Program-made: the position numbers and the translations under genes | Part shown: in pieces, positions 15,702-25,863 of the stretch | How positions within the stretch are numbered: the first letter of the stretch is position 1 | Layout: each line of letters opens with the position of its first letter | From: Streptomyces sp. AA1529 | GTDB taxonomy: Bacteria; Actinomycetota; Actinomycetes; Streptomycetales; Streptomycetaceae | Direction: 5' to 3' | Assembly (NCBI RefSeq): GCF_000280905.1 | Contig: NZ_ALAP01000059.1 | Location: 1-50,280, forward strand | DNA length: 50,280 nt | The notes under the pieces: generated by a model | Database searches by the model: none | What the model was told of the DNA's origin: nothing | What the model saw: the letters and a program-made list of their open reading frames with translations, nothing else

Positions 15702-18700
15702 GTGCGCCGCAGCCCGCAACCCCGTACCCGGTCCGACGCCGGATCCGGCCCCGCACCCCGGCTCCGCCGCGAACCGCGGGGCCTGCTGCGGGCCTTGTCC
15801 CGTCGGACGGCCGCGCGCCGCCGGGCGCTCGCCGTGCTCCTCGCGCTGCTCGTCACCGCCACGGCACAGGCCACCACGGCCGTCGCGGCACCGGACCCGG
15901 GAACCGGACCGCGGGCCACCCGCTTCGCCTCCTCGTTCGAGGCGGACACGCCACCGCCCGACTGGAACGACACCGTCGAGACCGGCCCGGACGGCAGACC
16001 CCGCGCCGACGGAGTCAGCGCCGACGGCCGCCCCGGACTGGCCACCCGCACCGGCGGTGGACCCGAGTCCTCGCCCACCGCCAAGACCGGCGCCGGCTTC
16101 ACCGGCACCCGCGCCCTGCGCTTCGCGGGCGACCACGCGGCACCGGGCCGCGGATACGCGTACAACAAGATCTTCGACGTCGATGTCACCGTCACCCGCG
16201 ACACCGTGCTCTCCTACCGGCTCTTCCCCGAGATGACCGGCCAGGACCGCTCCTACGCCGCCACGCACGTCGCCGTCGACCTCGTCTTCACCGACGGCAG
16301 CCGCCTCGGCGACCTGCGCGCCGCCGACCGGCACGGCACCCGGCTCACCCCGGCCGCGCAGGGCGCCGCCAGGACGCTGCACGTCAACCAGTGGAACAAC
16401 GTCGAGGCCCGGATCGGCCGGGTCGCCGAAGGCCGGACCGTCGACCGCGTCCTGCTCGGCTACGACGCGCCGTCCGGACCTGCGACCGGCTCCCGCGCCT
16501 TCGCCGGCTGGCTCGACGACCTGCGGCTCGCCCCGCAGCGCCCGGCCGCCCCCAAGGCCCATCTGTCCGACCACGTCCGCACCACCCGCGGCACCCTCTC
16601 CAGCGGCTCCTTCTCGCGCGGCAACACCTTCCCCGCCACCGCGCTCCCCCACGGCTTCAACTTCTGGACGCCGGTGACCGACGCGGGCGCCAAGAGCTGG
16701 CTGTACGAGTACGCGCGGAAGAACAACGCGGACAATCTGCCGGCGCTCCAGGCCTTCAGCGCCAGCCACGAGCCGAGCCCCTGGATGGGCGACCGGCAGA
16801 CGTTCCAGGTGATGCCCTCGACCGCGAAGGGCACCCCCAGCGCCTCCCGTACGGCCCGCGCACTCCCCTTCCGGCACTCGGAGGAGACGGCCAGGCCGCA
16901 CTACTACGGCGTCACCTTCGAGAACGGGCTGCGCGCCGAGGTCACCCCGACCGACCACGCGGCGATGATGCGCTTCACCTTCCCGAAGCGGGACGCCGCC
17001 GCGCTCCTGTTCGACAACGTCGACGACCACGCGGGCCTCACCCTCGACACCCGCCGCGGCACCGTCAGCGGCTGGTCCGACGTCCGCAGCGGGCTGTCCA
17101 CCGGCGCGACCCGGATGTTCGTGCACGCCGAGTTCGACGCGCCCACCACCGGCGGCAGCAAGCTGAAGGACGGCGGGAGCAAGGACGCCGCCGGCTATCT
17201 GCGGTTCGCGCCGGGAGCGGACCGCACCGTCACCATGCGGATAGCCACCTCGCTGATCAGCGTCGCGCAGGCGAAGGCCAATCTGCGCGCCGAGGTCCCC
17301 GCCGACCGCTCCTTCGCCCAGGTGCGGAAGCGGGCCCGGGCACGGTGGGACGATCTGCTGGGCGTCATCGAGGTCGAGGGCGCCACCCCCGACCAGCTCA
17401 CCACGCTCTACTCCAACCTCTACCGGCTCTACCTCTACCCCAACGCGGGTCACGAACGGGTCGGCGGCCGGACCCGCTACGCCAGCCCCTTCTCCCCCGC
17501 CGCCGGTCCGGACACCCCCACCAGGACCGGCTCGAAGATCGTCGACGGCGAGGTGTACGTCAACAACGGCTTCTGGGACACCTACCGCACCACCTGGCCC
17601 GCCTACTCCCTCCTCACCCCGAAACAGGCCGGGAAGATGGCCGACGGGTTCGTGCAGCAGTACAAGGACGGCGGCTGGATCTCCCGCTGGTCCTCCCCCG
17701 GCTACGCCGACCTGATGACCGGCACCTCCTCCGACGTCGCCTTCGCCGACGCCTACCTCAAGGGCGTCGACTTCGACGCGGAAGCCGCCTACGAAGCCGC
17801 CGTCAAGAACGCCACCGTCGCCCCGCCCGACCCCGGCGTCGGCCGCAAGGGCATGGCCACCTCCCCCTTCCTCGGCTGGACGAGCACCGACACCAAGGAG
17901 GGGCTGTCCTGGGCCCTGGAGGGCTACCTCAACGACTTCGGGATCGCCCGGATGGGCAAGGCCCTCTACAAGAAGACCGGCAAGAAACGCTACCGGGAGG
18001 AGTCCGCCTACTTCTCCCAGCGCGCCCGCGGCTATGTCCACCTCTTCGACAAGAAGACCGGCTTCTTCCAGGGCCGGGAACCCGACGGCTCCTGGCGACT
18101 GTCTCCGCAGGAGTACGATCCGCGCGTCTGGGGCTACGACTACACCGAGACGAACGGCTGGAACTTCGCCTTCACCGCACCCCAGGACACCCGCGGCCTG
18201 GCAGCCCTGTACGGCGGCCGCCCGGGCCTCGCCGAAAAGCTGGACCGCTACTTCGCCACTCCGGAGACGGCCGAGCGGAAGTACGCGGGCAGCTACGGCG
18301 GCGTGATCCACGAGATGACCGAGGCCCGCGACGTACGGATGGGCATGTACGGGCACAGCAACCAGCCCTCGCACCACATCCCCTACCTGTACGACGCGGC
18401 CGGGCAGCCGTGGAAGACCCAGGCCAAGGTCCGCGAGGTGCTCTCCCGGCTCTACGTCGGCAGCGAGATCGGCCAGGGCTATCCCGGCGACGAGGACAAC
18501 GGCGAGATGTCGGCCTGGTACGTCTTCAGCGCGCTGGGCTTCTACCCGCTGGTCATGGGCTCCCCCGAGTACGCGGTCGGCTCACCGCTGTTCACCAAGG
18601 CCACCGTCCACCTGGAAAACGGCCGGGACCTGGTGATCGAGGCGCCGAAGAACAGCGCCGAGAACGTCTACGTCCAGGGCCTGAAGGTCGACGGCAAACG

Positions 18701-19193
18701 CTGGAACTCCACCGCGCTGCCGCACGAACTGCTGGCCGACGGCGGCACCCTGGAGTTCGCCATGGGCCCGAAGCCGTCGAAGTGGGGCTCGGGCCGCGAC
18801 GCGGGACCGACCTCGCTCACCCGCGGCGACCGGGCGCCGACACCGGTCGCCGACGTCAGCGAACCGGGTGACTCCCCACTGCTGGACGACACCTCCGACA
18901 CGGCCGCGGACGCCGCGTCCGGCACCGTCCCGGTGGCCGGCGGTGCCCGCGTCACGGCGTACACCCTCACCTCCGACGACCACACCGAGGCACCCGGCGG
19001 CTGGCGGCTGCAGGGTTCCCGGGACGGCAAGCGCTGGCACACCCTGGACCGGCGCGCGGACGAGACGTTCCGCTGGGACAAGCAGACCCGCGTCTTCACC
19101 CTCCCCCGCAGCGCGCACTACACCCGCTACCGCCTGCTCCCGGCCACCGAGGGCAGCCGCCTCGGCGAACTCGAACTCCTCGGCAGACGCTGA
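15702..19193 (+). CDS. Secreted GH92 alpha-mannosidase
   Basis: Extracellular exo-alpha-mannosidase, probably alpha-1,2 type, acting on N-glycans or mannans; 1163 residues. A long basic N-terminus (residues 1-41) leads to a signal-peptide core RRALAVLLALLVTATAQA with likely cleavage near residue 63. A lectin-like N-terminal region follows. The GH92 catalytic signatures are NGFWDTYRTTWPAYSLLTP (around 621) and GQGYPGDEDNGEMSAWYVFS (around 924), which carries the catalytic acidic residues. The last ~110 residues look like an F5/8-type C (CBM32-like) carbohydrate-binding module (GGWRLQGSRDGKRWHTLDRR). GTG at 15702 has GAGAGG 5 bases upstream; GTG at 15696 overlaps it. Divergent from ngcE, it may provide glycan breakdown products for the adjacent importers. 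Confidence 0.93.
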   Translation: MRRSPQPRTRSDAGSGPAPRLRREPRGLLRALSRRTAARRRALAVLLALLVTATAQATTAVAAPDPGTGPRATRFASSFEADTPPPDWNDTVETGPDGRPRADGVSADGRPGLATRTGGGPESSPTAKTGAGFTGTRALRFAGDHAAPGRGYAYNKIFDVDVTVTRDTVLSYRLFPEMTGQDRSYAATHVAVDLVFTDGSRLGDLRAADRHGTRLTPAAQGAARTLHVNQWNNVEARIGRVAEGRTVDRVLLGYDAPSGPATGSRAFAGWLDDLRLAPQRPAAPKAHLSDHVRTTRGTLSSGSFSRGNTFPATALPHGFNFWTPVTDAGAKSWLYEYARKNNADNLPALQAFSASHEPSPWMGDRQTFQVMPSTAKGTPSASRTARALPFRHSEETARPHYYGVTFENGLRAEVTPTDHAAMMRFTFPKRDAAALLFDNVDDHAGLTLDTRRGTVSGWSDVRSGLSTGATRMFVHAEFDAPTTGGSKLKDGGSKDAAGYLRFAPGADRTVTMRIATSLISVAQAKANLRAEVPADRSFAQVRKRARARWDDLLGVIEVEGATPDQLTTLYSNLYRLYLYPNAGHERVGGRTRYASPFSPAAGPDTPTRTGSKIVDGEVYVNNGFWDTYRTTWPAYSLLTPKQAGKMADGFVQQYKDGGWISRWSSPGYADLMTGTSSDVAFADAYLKGVDFDAEAAYEAAVKNATVAPPDPGVGRKGMATSPFLGWTSTDTKEGLSWALEGYLNDFGIARMGKALYKKTGKKRYREESAYFSQRARGYVHLFDKKTGFFQGREPDGSWRLSPQEYDPRVWGYDYTETNGWNFAFTAPQDTRGLAALYGGRPGLAEKLDRYFATPETAERKYAGSYGGVIHEMTEARDVRMGMYGHSNQPSHHIPYLYDAAGQPWKTQAKVREVLSRLYVGSEIGQGYPGDEDNGEMSAWYVFSALGFYPLVMGSPEYAVGSPLFTKATVHLENGRDLVIEAPKNSAENVYVQGLKVDGKRWNSTALPHELLADGGTLEFAMGPKPSKWGSGRDAGPTSLTRGDRAPTPVADVSEPGDSPLLDDTSDTAADAASGTVPVAGGARVTAYTLTSDDHTEAPGGWRLQGSRDGKRWHTLDRRADETFRWDKQTRVFTLPRSAHYTRYRLLPATEGSRLGELELLGRR

Positions 19194-19315
19194 CCGACGC
19201 GATTGCGCGGGGCGCCTGCGCGGGGCGCCGCCCGTGCAGCACGCCGCCGACCCGTGGACGCCGCCGACAGTACGGACGGCCCGGCCCCGGCCCGGAAATG
19301 CGGCGGCGCACAGCA

Positions 19316-19350
19316 CGGCGGGCCGCACCCTCGAAGGGTGCGGCCCGCCG
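19316..19350. terminator. 15-bp bidirectional terminator between GH92 and acnA
   Basis: Exact arms CGGCGGGCCGCACCC (19316-19330) and 19336-19350 enclose TCGAA. It lies between two convergent genes and can serve both. Confidence 0.85.
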
Positions 19351-19367
19351 TCGCGCGGTCGGTCCGG

Positions 19368-22088
<2,721 letters not shown>

Positions 22089-22153
22089 GACAGTCTCCTT
22101 CAGTGCCTTGAGTGCATCGGCCGCCGGTGCGCTATGGTGAGCGGGAGAAGAAG

Positions 22154-22172
22154 TTAGGTAAGCCTTACCATC
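22154..22172. promoter_or_regulatory. Iron-box-like sequence (DmdR/DtxR family) upstream of acnA
   Basis: TTAGGTAAGCCTTACCATC agrees at 14 of 19 positions with the remembered DtxR-family consensus TWAGGTTAGSCTAACCTWA. It lies 66 bp upstream of the acnA start. Iron control of aconitase is known in other actinobacteria. The right arm is imperfect. Confidence 0.5.
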
Positions 22173-22225
22173 CTTACCGAACAGCTCCTCGCCCTGCGAC
22201 AGCGACCGCGACGTATGCCGTCGCC

Positions 22226-22249
22226 AGTTATCTCGATGTCGAGATAACT
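22226..22249. promoter_or_regulatory. Perfect 11-bp-arm palindrome upstream of acnA
   Basis: AGTTATCTCGA (22226-22236), 2 nt, then its exact reverse complement (22239-22249). The core is TATCTC-N6-GAGATA, the same half-sites and spacing as the palindrome at 24199-24218. It overlaps the -10 and expected start point of the candidate acnA promoter, 138 bp before acnA; the permease gene lies 330 bp away on the other side. Confidence 0.75.
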
Positions 22250-22275
22250 CTAGTACACGACCGGCCGCCGGTCAT
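22247..22275 (-). promoter_or_regulatory. Candidate acnA promoter
   Basis: On the minus strand ATGACC (22275-22270) and TAGAGT (22252-22247) are separated by exactly 17 bp, close to TTGACA and TANNNT. The start point would fall near 22240, inside the palindrome, giving acnA a leader of about 150 nt that includes the iron-box-like site. Confidence 0.45.
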
Positions 22276-22579
22276 GCCTGCCCCCGGGTGCCCTCCGCGA
22301 GCCGCGCCGACACCCGGTCGGCGGTGCTGCCCCGCGGCGCGGCGCCCCGCACCGCGGACCGCCGAGCCGGCCGGGGTGCCGGGGTGCGGGACGGAGGGTC
22401 CGCGCGGAGGCAACCGGCGCCGGGCGGAGCTTCCTGGCGCGGCGGGAGCAGGCGGTCCCGCCCGCCCGCGCACGAGGGGCCCTTTCGCGCCCTGCGGGAA
22501 ACGGGCCGTTCGGGGCTGCGCACCCGGACGCGCGCCGCGTTCCCTGGACCCGCGGTCACGACTGCCGCACAGTGTCCCC

Positions 22580-23953
22580 GTGTCCACCGCGAACCCGCAC
22601 GAGCCCGCACCCCGGGACGCCGGGGAACCGTCTGGACCAGCGCTGAAACGCGCCATCGGCCCCAGGCTGCTCATCCTGTTCGTGATCGGGGACATCCTGG
22701 GCACCGGCATCTACGCCACCACCGGCAAAGTCGCCGGAAAGGTCGGCGGAGCCCTGTGGCTGCCGTTCGCGATCGGATTCGTGGTGGCGCTGCTGACAGC
22801 CGCCTCGTACGTGGAACTGGTCGGCAAGTACCCGAAGGCGGCCGGGGCGGCGCTCTACACGCAGCGCGCGTTCAGGGTGCCGTTCCTGACGTTCATCGTC
22901 GCCTTCATGGTGATGTGCTCGGGGCTCTCCTCCGCCAGCGCGGCGGCGCTGGCCTTCAGCGGCGACTACCTGGACGAGCTCACGGGCGGGGCCGTACCGC
23001 CCACGCTGGTGGCAGTCCTGTTCGTGCTGGCCCTGGCCGGACTGAACCTGCGCGGCGTCTCGGAGTCCGTCAAGGCCAACGTGGTCTTCACCCTGGTGGA
23101 GCTCACCGGGCTCGTCATCATCCTCGGCATCGGGGCCGCCGCCGCGTTGTCCGGGACCGGCGAACCCTCCCGGCTCGGCGACCTGGAGACCGGGGGCACC
23201 GGGTACGCGCTGTTCTCCGGGGTGCTGGGCGCCACCGCGCTGGGCTTCTTCGCCTTCGTCGGGTTCGAGGACTCGGTCAACATGGCCGAGGAGACGGTGG
23301 ATCCGCAGCGCACCTTTCCCCGCGGCATCTTCATCGGCGTGGCGGTGACCGGAACCGTCTACGTACTCGTCGCGGTGGTCTCCTCGCTGCTCGTCCCGAC
23401 GGCGACGCTGGAGGAGTCCAGCGGACCGCTGCTGGAGGTGGTCAAGGCGGGCGGCGTGCACTTCCCACAGCAGCTCTTCGCCGTGATCGCCCTCTTCGCC
23501 GTCTCCAACTCGGCTCTCATCAACATGATGATGGCCTCGCGGCTGTGCTACGGCATGGCCAACGAGCGCATCCTGCCGCGCGCGATGGGCAGAGTCCTCC
23601 CCGGGCGCCGCACGCCCGTCGTCGGCATCGTCTTCGTGACCCTGCTCGCCCTCGGGCTGGTGTCGACCGGGGAGATCGCCGGACTGGGCGACACCACCTC
23701 CTTCCTGCTGCTGTGCGTCTTCGCCGTGGTGAACGTGGCGGTGCTCGTGCTGCGCCGCGACCGGGTCGCGCACCGGCACTTCCGGGTACCGACCCCGCTG
23801 CCCGTGCTGGGCGCCCTGACCGCGCTGGTCCTGGCCAGCCCGCTCGCGGACCGGACCACAGGCGTCTACGTCAGGGCGGGCATCCTGGTACTGCTCGGTA
23901 TCGCGCTGTGGGCGGTGAACGCGCTGGTCCGCAGAGCGGGCGGCGAGAGCTGA
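22580..23953 (+). CDS. APC-family amino-acid permease
   Basis: Integral membrane transporter of the amino acid-polyamine-organocation superfamily, 457 residues with about 12 hydrophobic segments. The substrate-site helix-1 pattern LFVIGDILGTGIYATTGKVAG is present, followed by AAGAALYTQRAFRVPFLTF and GFFAFVGFEDSVNMAEET (helix 6), and the loop SRLCYGMANERILPRAMGRV. GTG at 22580 is chosen because it precedes the polar N-terminus by a sensible distance; no strong ribosome-binding site is visible and the open frame continues upstream without family features. Substrate unknown. It is divergent from acnA, across the shared palindrome. Confidence 0.85.
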   Translation: MSTANPHEPAPRDAGEPSGPALKRAIGPRLLILFVIGDILGTGIYATTGKVAGKVGGALWLPFAIGFVVALLTAASYVELVGKYPKAAGAALYTQRAFRVPFLTFIVAFMVMCSGLSSASAAALAFSGDYLDELTGGAVPPTLVAVLFVLALAGLNLRGVSESVKANVVFTLVELTGLVIILGIGAAAALSGTGEPSRLGDLETGGTGYALFSGVLGATALGFFAFVGFEDSVNMAEETVDPQRTFPRGIFIGVAVTGTVYVLVAVVSSLLVPTATLEESSGPLLEVVKAGGVHFPQQLFAVIALFAVSNSALINMMMASRLCYGMANERILPRAMGRVLPGRRTPVVGIVFVTLLALGLVSTGEIAGLGDTTSFLLLCVFAVVNVAVLVLRRDRVAHRHFRVPTPLPVLGALTALVLASPLADRTTGVYVRAGILVLLGIALWAVNALVRRAGGES

Positions 23954-23990
23954 GCGACCGCCGCGGCGCCCGGCATCGGCACGACGGCCA

Positions 23991-24024
23991 CACCCGGCAC
24001 CCGGCACCCGGCACCCGGCACCCG
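23991..24024. repeat. 7-bp tandem repeat, about 5 copies
   Basis: CACCCGG is repeated at 23991, 23998, 24005 and 24012, with a partial copy to 24024, just after the permease gene. It is a simple slippage repeat. Confidence 0.9.
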
Positions 24025-24198
24025 ATTGGGGGTACCGCCCGCGCCCCGTGCCCGTGCGGCCCCTACCGTACGGACGAGGAGCCACCCAGTGGCCGGCCCG
24101 GACATCGCTGCACCCGGCCGAGCCGGCCCGCAACCCGGATGCGGCATTCAGGCGGTTACCGGCGAATCGCCGCCGCCACACCACCCCCGGGTGCGCCG

Positions 24199-24218
24199 CT
24201 ATCTCAGATCTGAGATAG
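24199..24218. promoter_or_regulatory. 20-bp perfect palindrome at the HTH-MurA promoter
   Basis: CTATCTCAGATCTGAGATAG is a perfect palindrome ending 10 bp before the ATG. It overlaps the candidate -10 TAGATT (24216-24221), so a bound protein would block transcription. The core TATCTC-N6-GAGATA also occurs at the acnA promoter. Confidence 0.8.
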
Positions 24219-24221
24219 ATT
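24216..24221 (+). promoter_or_regulatory. -10 element of a leaderless promoter for HTH-MurA
   Basis: TAGATT fits TANNNT and ends 7 nt before the ATG at 24229. No Shine-Dalgarno sequence is present. Together these suggest transcription begins at or next to the A of the start codon. Confidence 0.55.
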
Positions 24222-24228
24222 CTTCTCC

Positions 24229-25758
24229 ATGACCGACGACTACCTCGCCCGTATCGGGCAGTTGATCCGCGATGCCCGCCAGCATCGAGGCTGGACCCAG
24301 TCGCAACTGGCGGAAGCGCTCGGCACCAGCCAGAGCGCCGTCAACCGGATCGAGCGCGGGAACCAGAACATCAGCCTTGAGATGATCGCCCGGATCTCCG
24401 AGGCTCTGGACAGCGAGATCGTGTCCCTGGGCTACTCCGGCCCGATGCACCTGCGCGTGGTCGGCGGGCGGCGGCTGTCCGGCAGCATCGACGTCAAGAC
24501 GAGCAAGAACGCGTGCGTGGCGCTGCTCTGCGCCTCGCTGCTCAACTCGGGCCGTACGGTGCTGCGTCGGGTCGCCCGCATCGAGGAGGTCTACCGGATC
24601 CTGGAGGTGCTCTCCTCGATCGGCGTCCGCACCCGGTGGATCAACGGCGGCGCCGACCTGGAGATCGTGCCGCCCGCCGAACTGGACCTGGACTCCATCG
24701 ACCACGAAGCCGCGCGCCGCACCCGGAGCATCATCATGTTCCTCGGCCCGCTGCTGCACCGCATGGACCGCTTCCGCCTCCCCTACGCGGGCGGCTGCGA
24801 CCTGGGCACCCGCACCGTCGAGCCGCACATGAGCGCGCTGCGCCACTTCGGTCTGGCGGTGACCGCGACGGAGGGCATCTACCACGCCGAGGTGGAAACG
24901 GGCGTCGCCCCCGCGCGGCCGATCGTGCTAACCGAACGCGGGGACACCGTCACCGAGAACGCCCTGCTGGCCGCCGCCCGCCACGACGGCGTCACGGTCA
25001 TCCGCAACGCCTCGTCCAACTACATGGTCCAGGACCTGTGCTTCTTCCTGGAGCAGTTGGGCGTCCGCGTCGAGGGCGTCGGCTCGACGACGCTGACGGT
25101 GCACGGCGTGCCGGTCATCGACACGGACGTGGACTACTCGCCCTCCGAGGACCCGGTCGAGGCGATGAGCCTGGTCGCCGCCGCCGTCGTCACCGAGTCG
25201 GAACTGACGGTGTGCCGGGTGCCGGCCGAGTTCATGGAGATCGAACTCGCGGTCCTGGAGGAGATGGGCCTCGACTTCGACCGCAGCGCGGAGTACCCGG
25301 CCGACAACGGGCGCACCCGGCTGATCGACCTGACCGTGCGGCCCTCCAAACTGGAGGCGCCCATCGACAAGATCCACCCGATGCCGTTCCCCGGCCTCAA
25401 CATCGACAACGTCCCCTTCTTCGCGGCCATCACCGCCTCCGCGCAGGGCAAGACCCTCATCCACGACTGGGTCTACGACAACCGCGCCATCTACCTCACC
25501 GACCTCAACCGGCTCGGCGGCAGGCTCCAGCTCCTGGACCCGCACCGGGTCCTGGTCGAGGGCCCGACCCGCTGGCGGGCCTCCGAGATGATGTGCCCCC
25601 CGGCGCTGCGCCCCGCGGTCGTGGTCCTGCTGGCGATGATGGCCGCCGAGGGCACCTCCGTCCTGCGCAACGTCTACGTCATCAACCGCGGCTACGAGGA
25701 CCTGGCCGAACGCCTCAACGAGGTCGGCGCCCAGATCGAGACGTTCCGCGACATCTGA
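24229..25758 (+). CDS. XRE helix-turn-helix fused to a MurA-type enolpyruvyl transferase
   Basis: 509 residues against about 420 for MurA. Residues 5-68 form a complete XRE domain (TQSQLAEALGTSQSAVNRIERG). From about residue 77 the protein is a UDP-GlcNAc 1-carboxyvinyltransferase homologue. MurA makes the first committed precursor of peptidoglycan from UDP-GlcNAc and PEP in the cytoplasm. Active-site residues appear kept: Lys93-Asn94 (SKNAC), Cys190 (GGCDLGTR, the PEP/fosfomycin cysteine), an Asp at 393 (FPGLNID, with a 3-residue insertion relative to E. coli FPTD), Arg419 and Arg487 (NRGYE). The mRNA looks leaderless and a perfect palindrome overlaps the -10. It is probably the MurA2-type protein beside acnA in other Streptomyces (recalled). 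It may be enzyme, UDP-GlcNAc-sensing regulator, or both. Confidence 0.93.
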   Translation: MTDDYLARIGQLIRDARQHRGWTQSQLAEALGTSQSAVNRIERGNQNISLEMIARISEALDSEIVSLGYSGPMHLRVVGGRRLSGSIDVKTSKNACVALLCASLLNSGRTVLRRVARIEEVYRILEVLSSIGVRTRWINGGADLEIVPPAELDLDSIDHEAARRTRSIIMFLGPLLHRMDRFRLPYAGGCDLGTRTVEPHMSALRHFGLAVTATEGIYHAEVETGVAPARPIVLTERGDTVTENALLAAARHDGVTVIRNASSNYMVQDLCFFLEQLGVRVEGVGSTTLTVHGVPVIDTDVDYSPSEDPVEAMSLVAAAVVTESELTVCRVPAEFMEIELAVLEEMGLDFDRSAEYPADNGRTRLIDLTVRPSKLEAPIDKIHPMPFPGLNIDNVPFFAAITASAQGKTLIHDWVYDNRAIYLTDLNRLGGRLQLLDPHRVLVEGPTRWRASEMMCPPALRPAVVVLLAMMAAEGTSVLRNVYVINRGYEDLAERLNEVGAQIETFRDI

Positions 25759-25764
25759 TGCACG

Positions 25765-25829
25765 GATGCCGCCGTGCCCCGGCCCGACCTGCCGCTCAGC
25801 GGGCCAGGATCGGGGGGGGCGGCGGCATC
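25765..25829. terminator. Hairpin between convergent HTH-MurA and amidase genes
   Basis: GATGCCGCCG (25765-25774) pairs exactly with CGGCGGCATC (25820-25829). The ~45-nt interior contains further GGCCC/GGGCC pairing. It sits between two converging genes, so it probably serves both. Confidence 0.5.
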
Positions 25830-25863
25830 TCCCCGGGACTTCTGCGGGACCTGTGGACTGCCG

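Larger units (their letters stand above)
22089..22579. other. Divergent control region between acnA and the permease
   Basis: About 490 bp without a credible gene. It carries the iron-box-like site (22154-22172), the TATCTC-N6-GAGATA palindrome (22226-22249) and a candidate acnA promoter (22247-22275). The remaining ~300 bp towards the permease are very GC-rich with no clear signal. Confidence 0.65.

Noticed and set aside
22288..22579. Extending the permease gene upstream of 22580
   Set aside because: The frame is open but the translation is Pro/Arg/Gly-rich with no family similarity, and would run into the promoter palindrome region.
23991..24024. CACCCGG repeats as a CRISPR-like or regulatory array
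   Set aside because: The 7-bp units are contiguous with no spacers; this is a simple tandem repeat.
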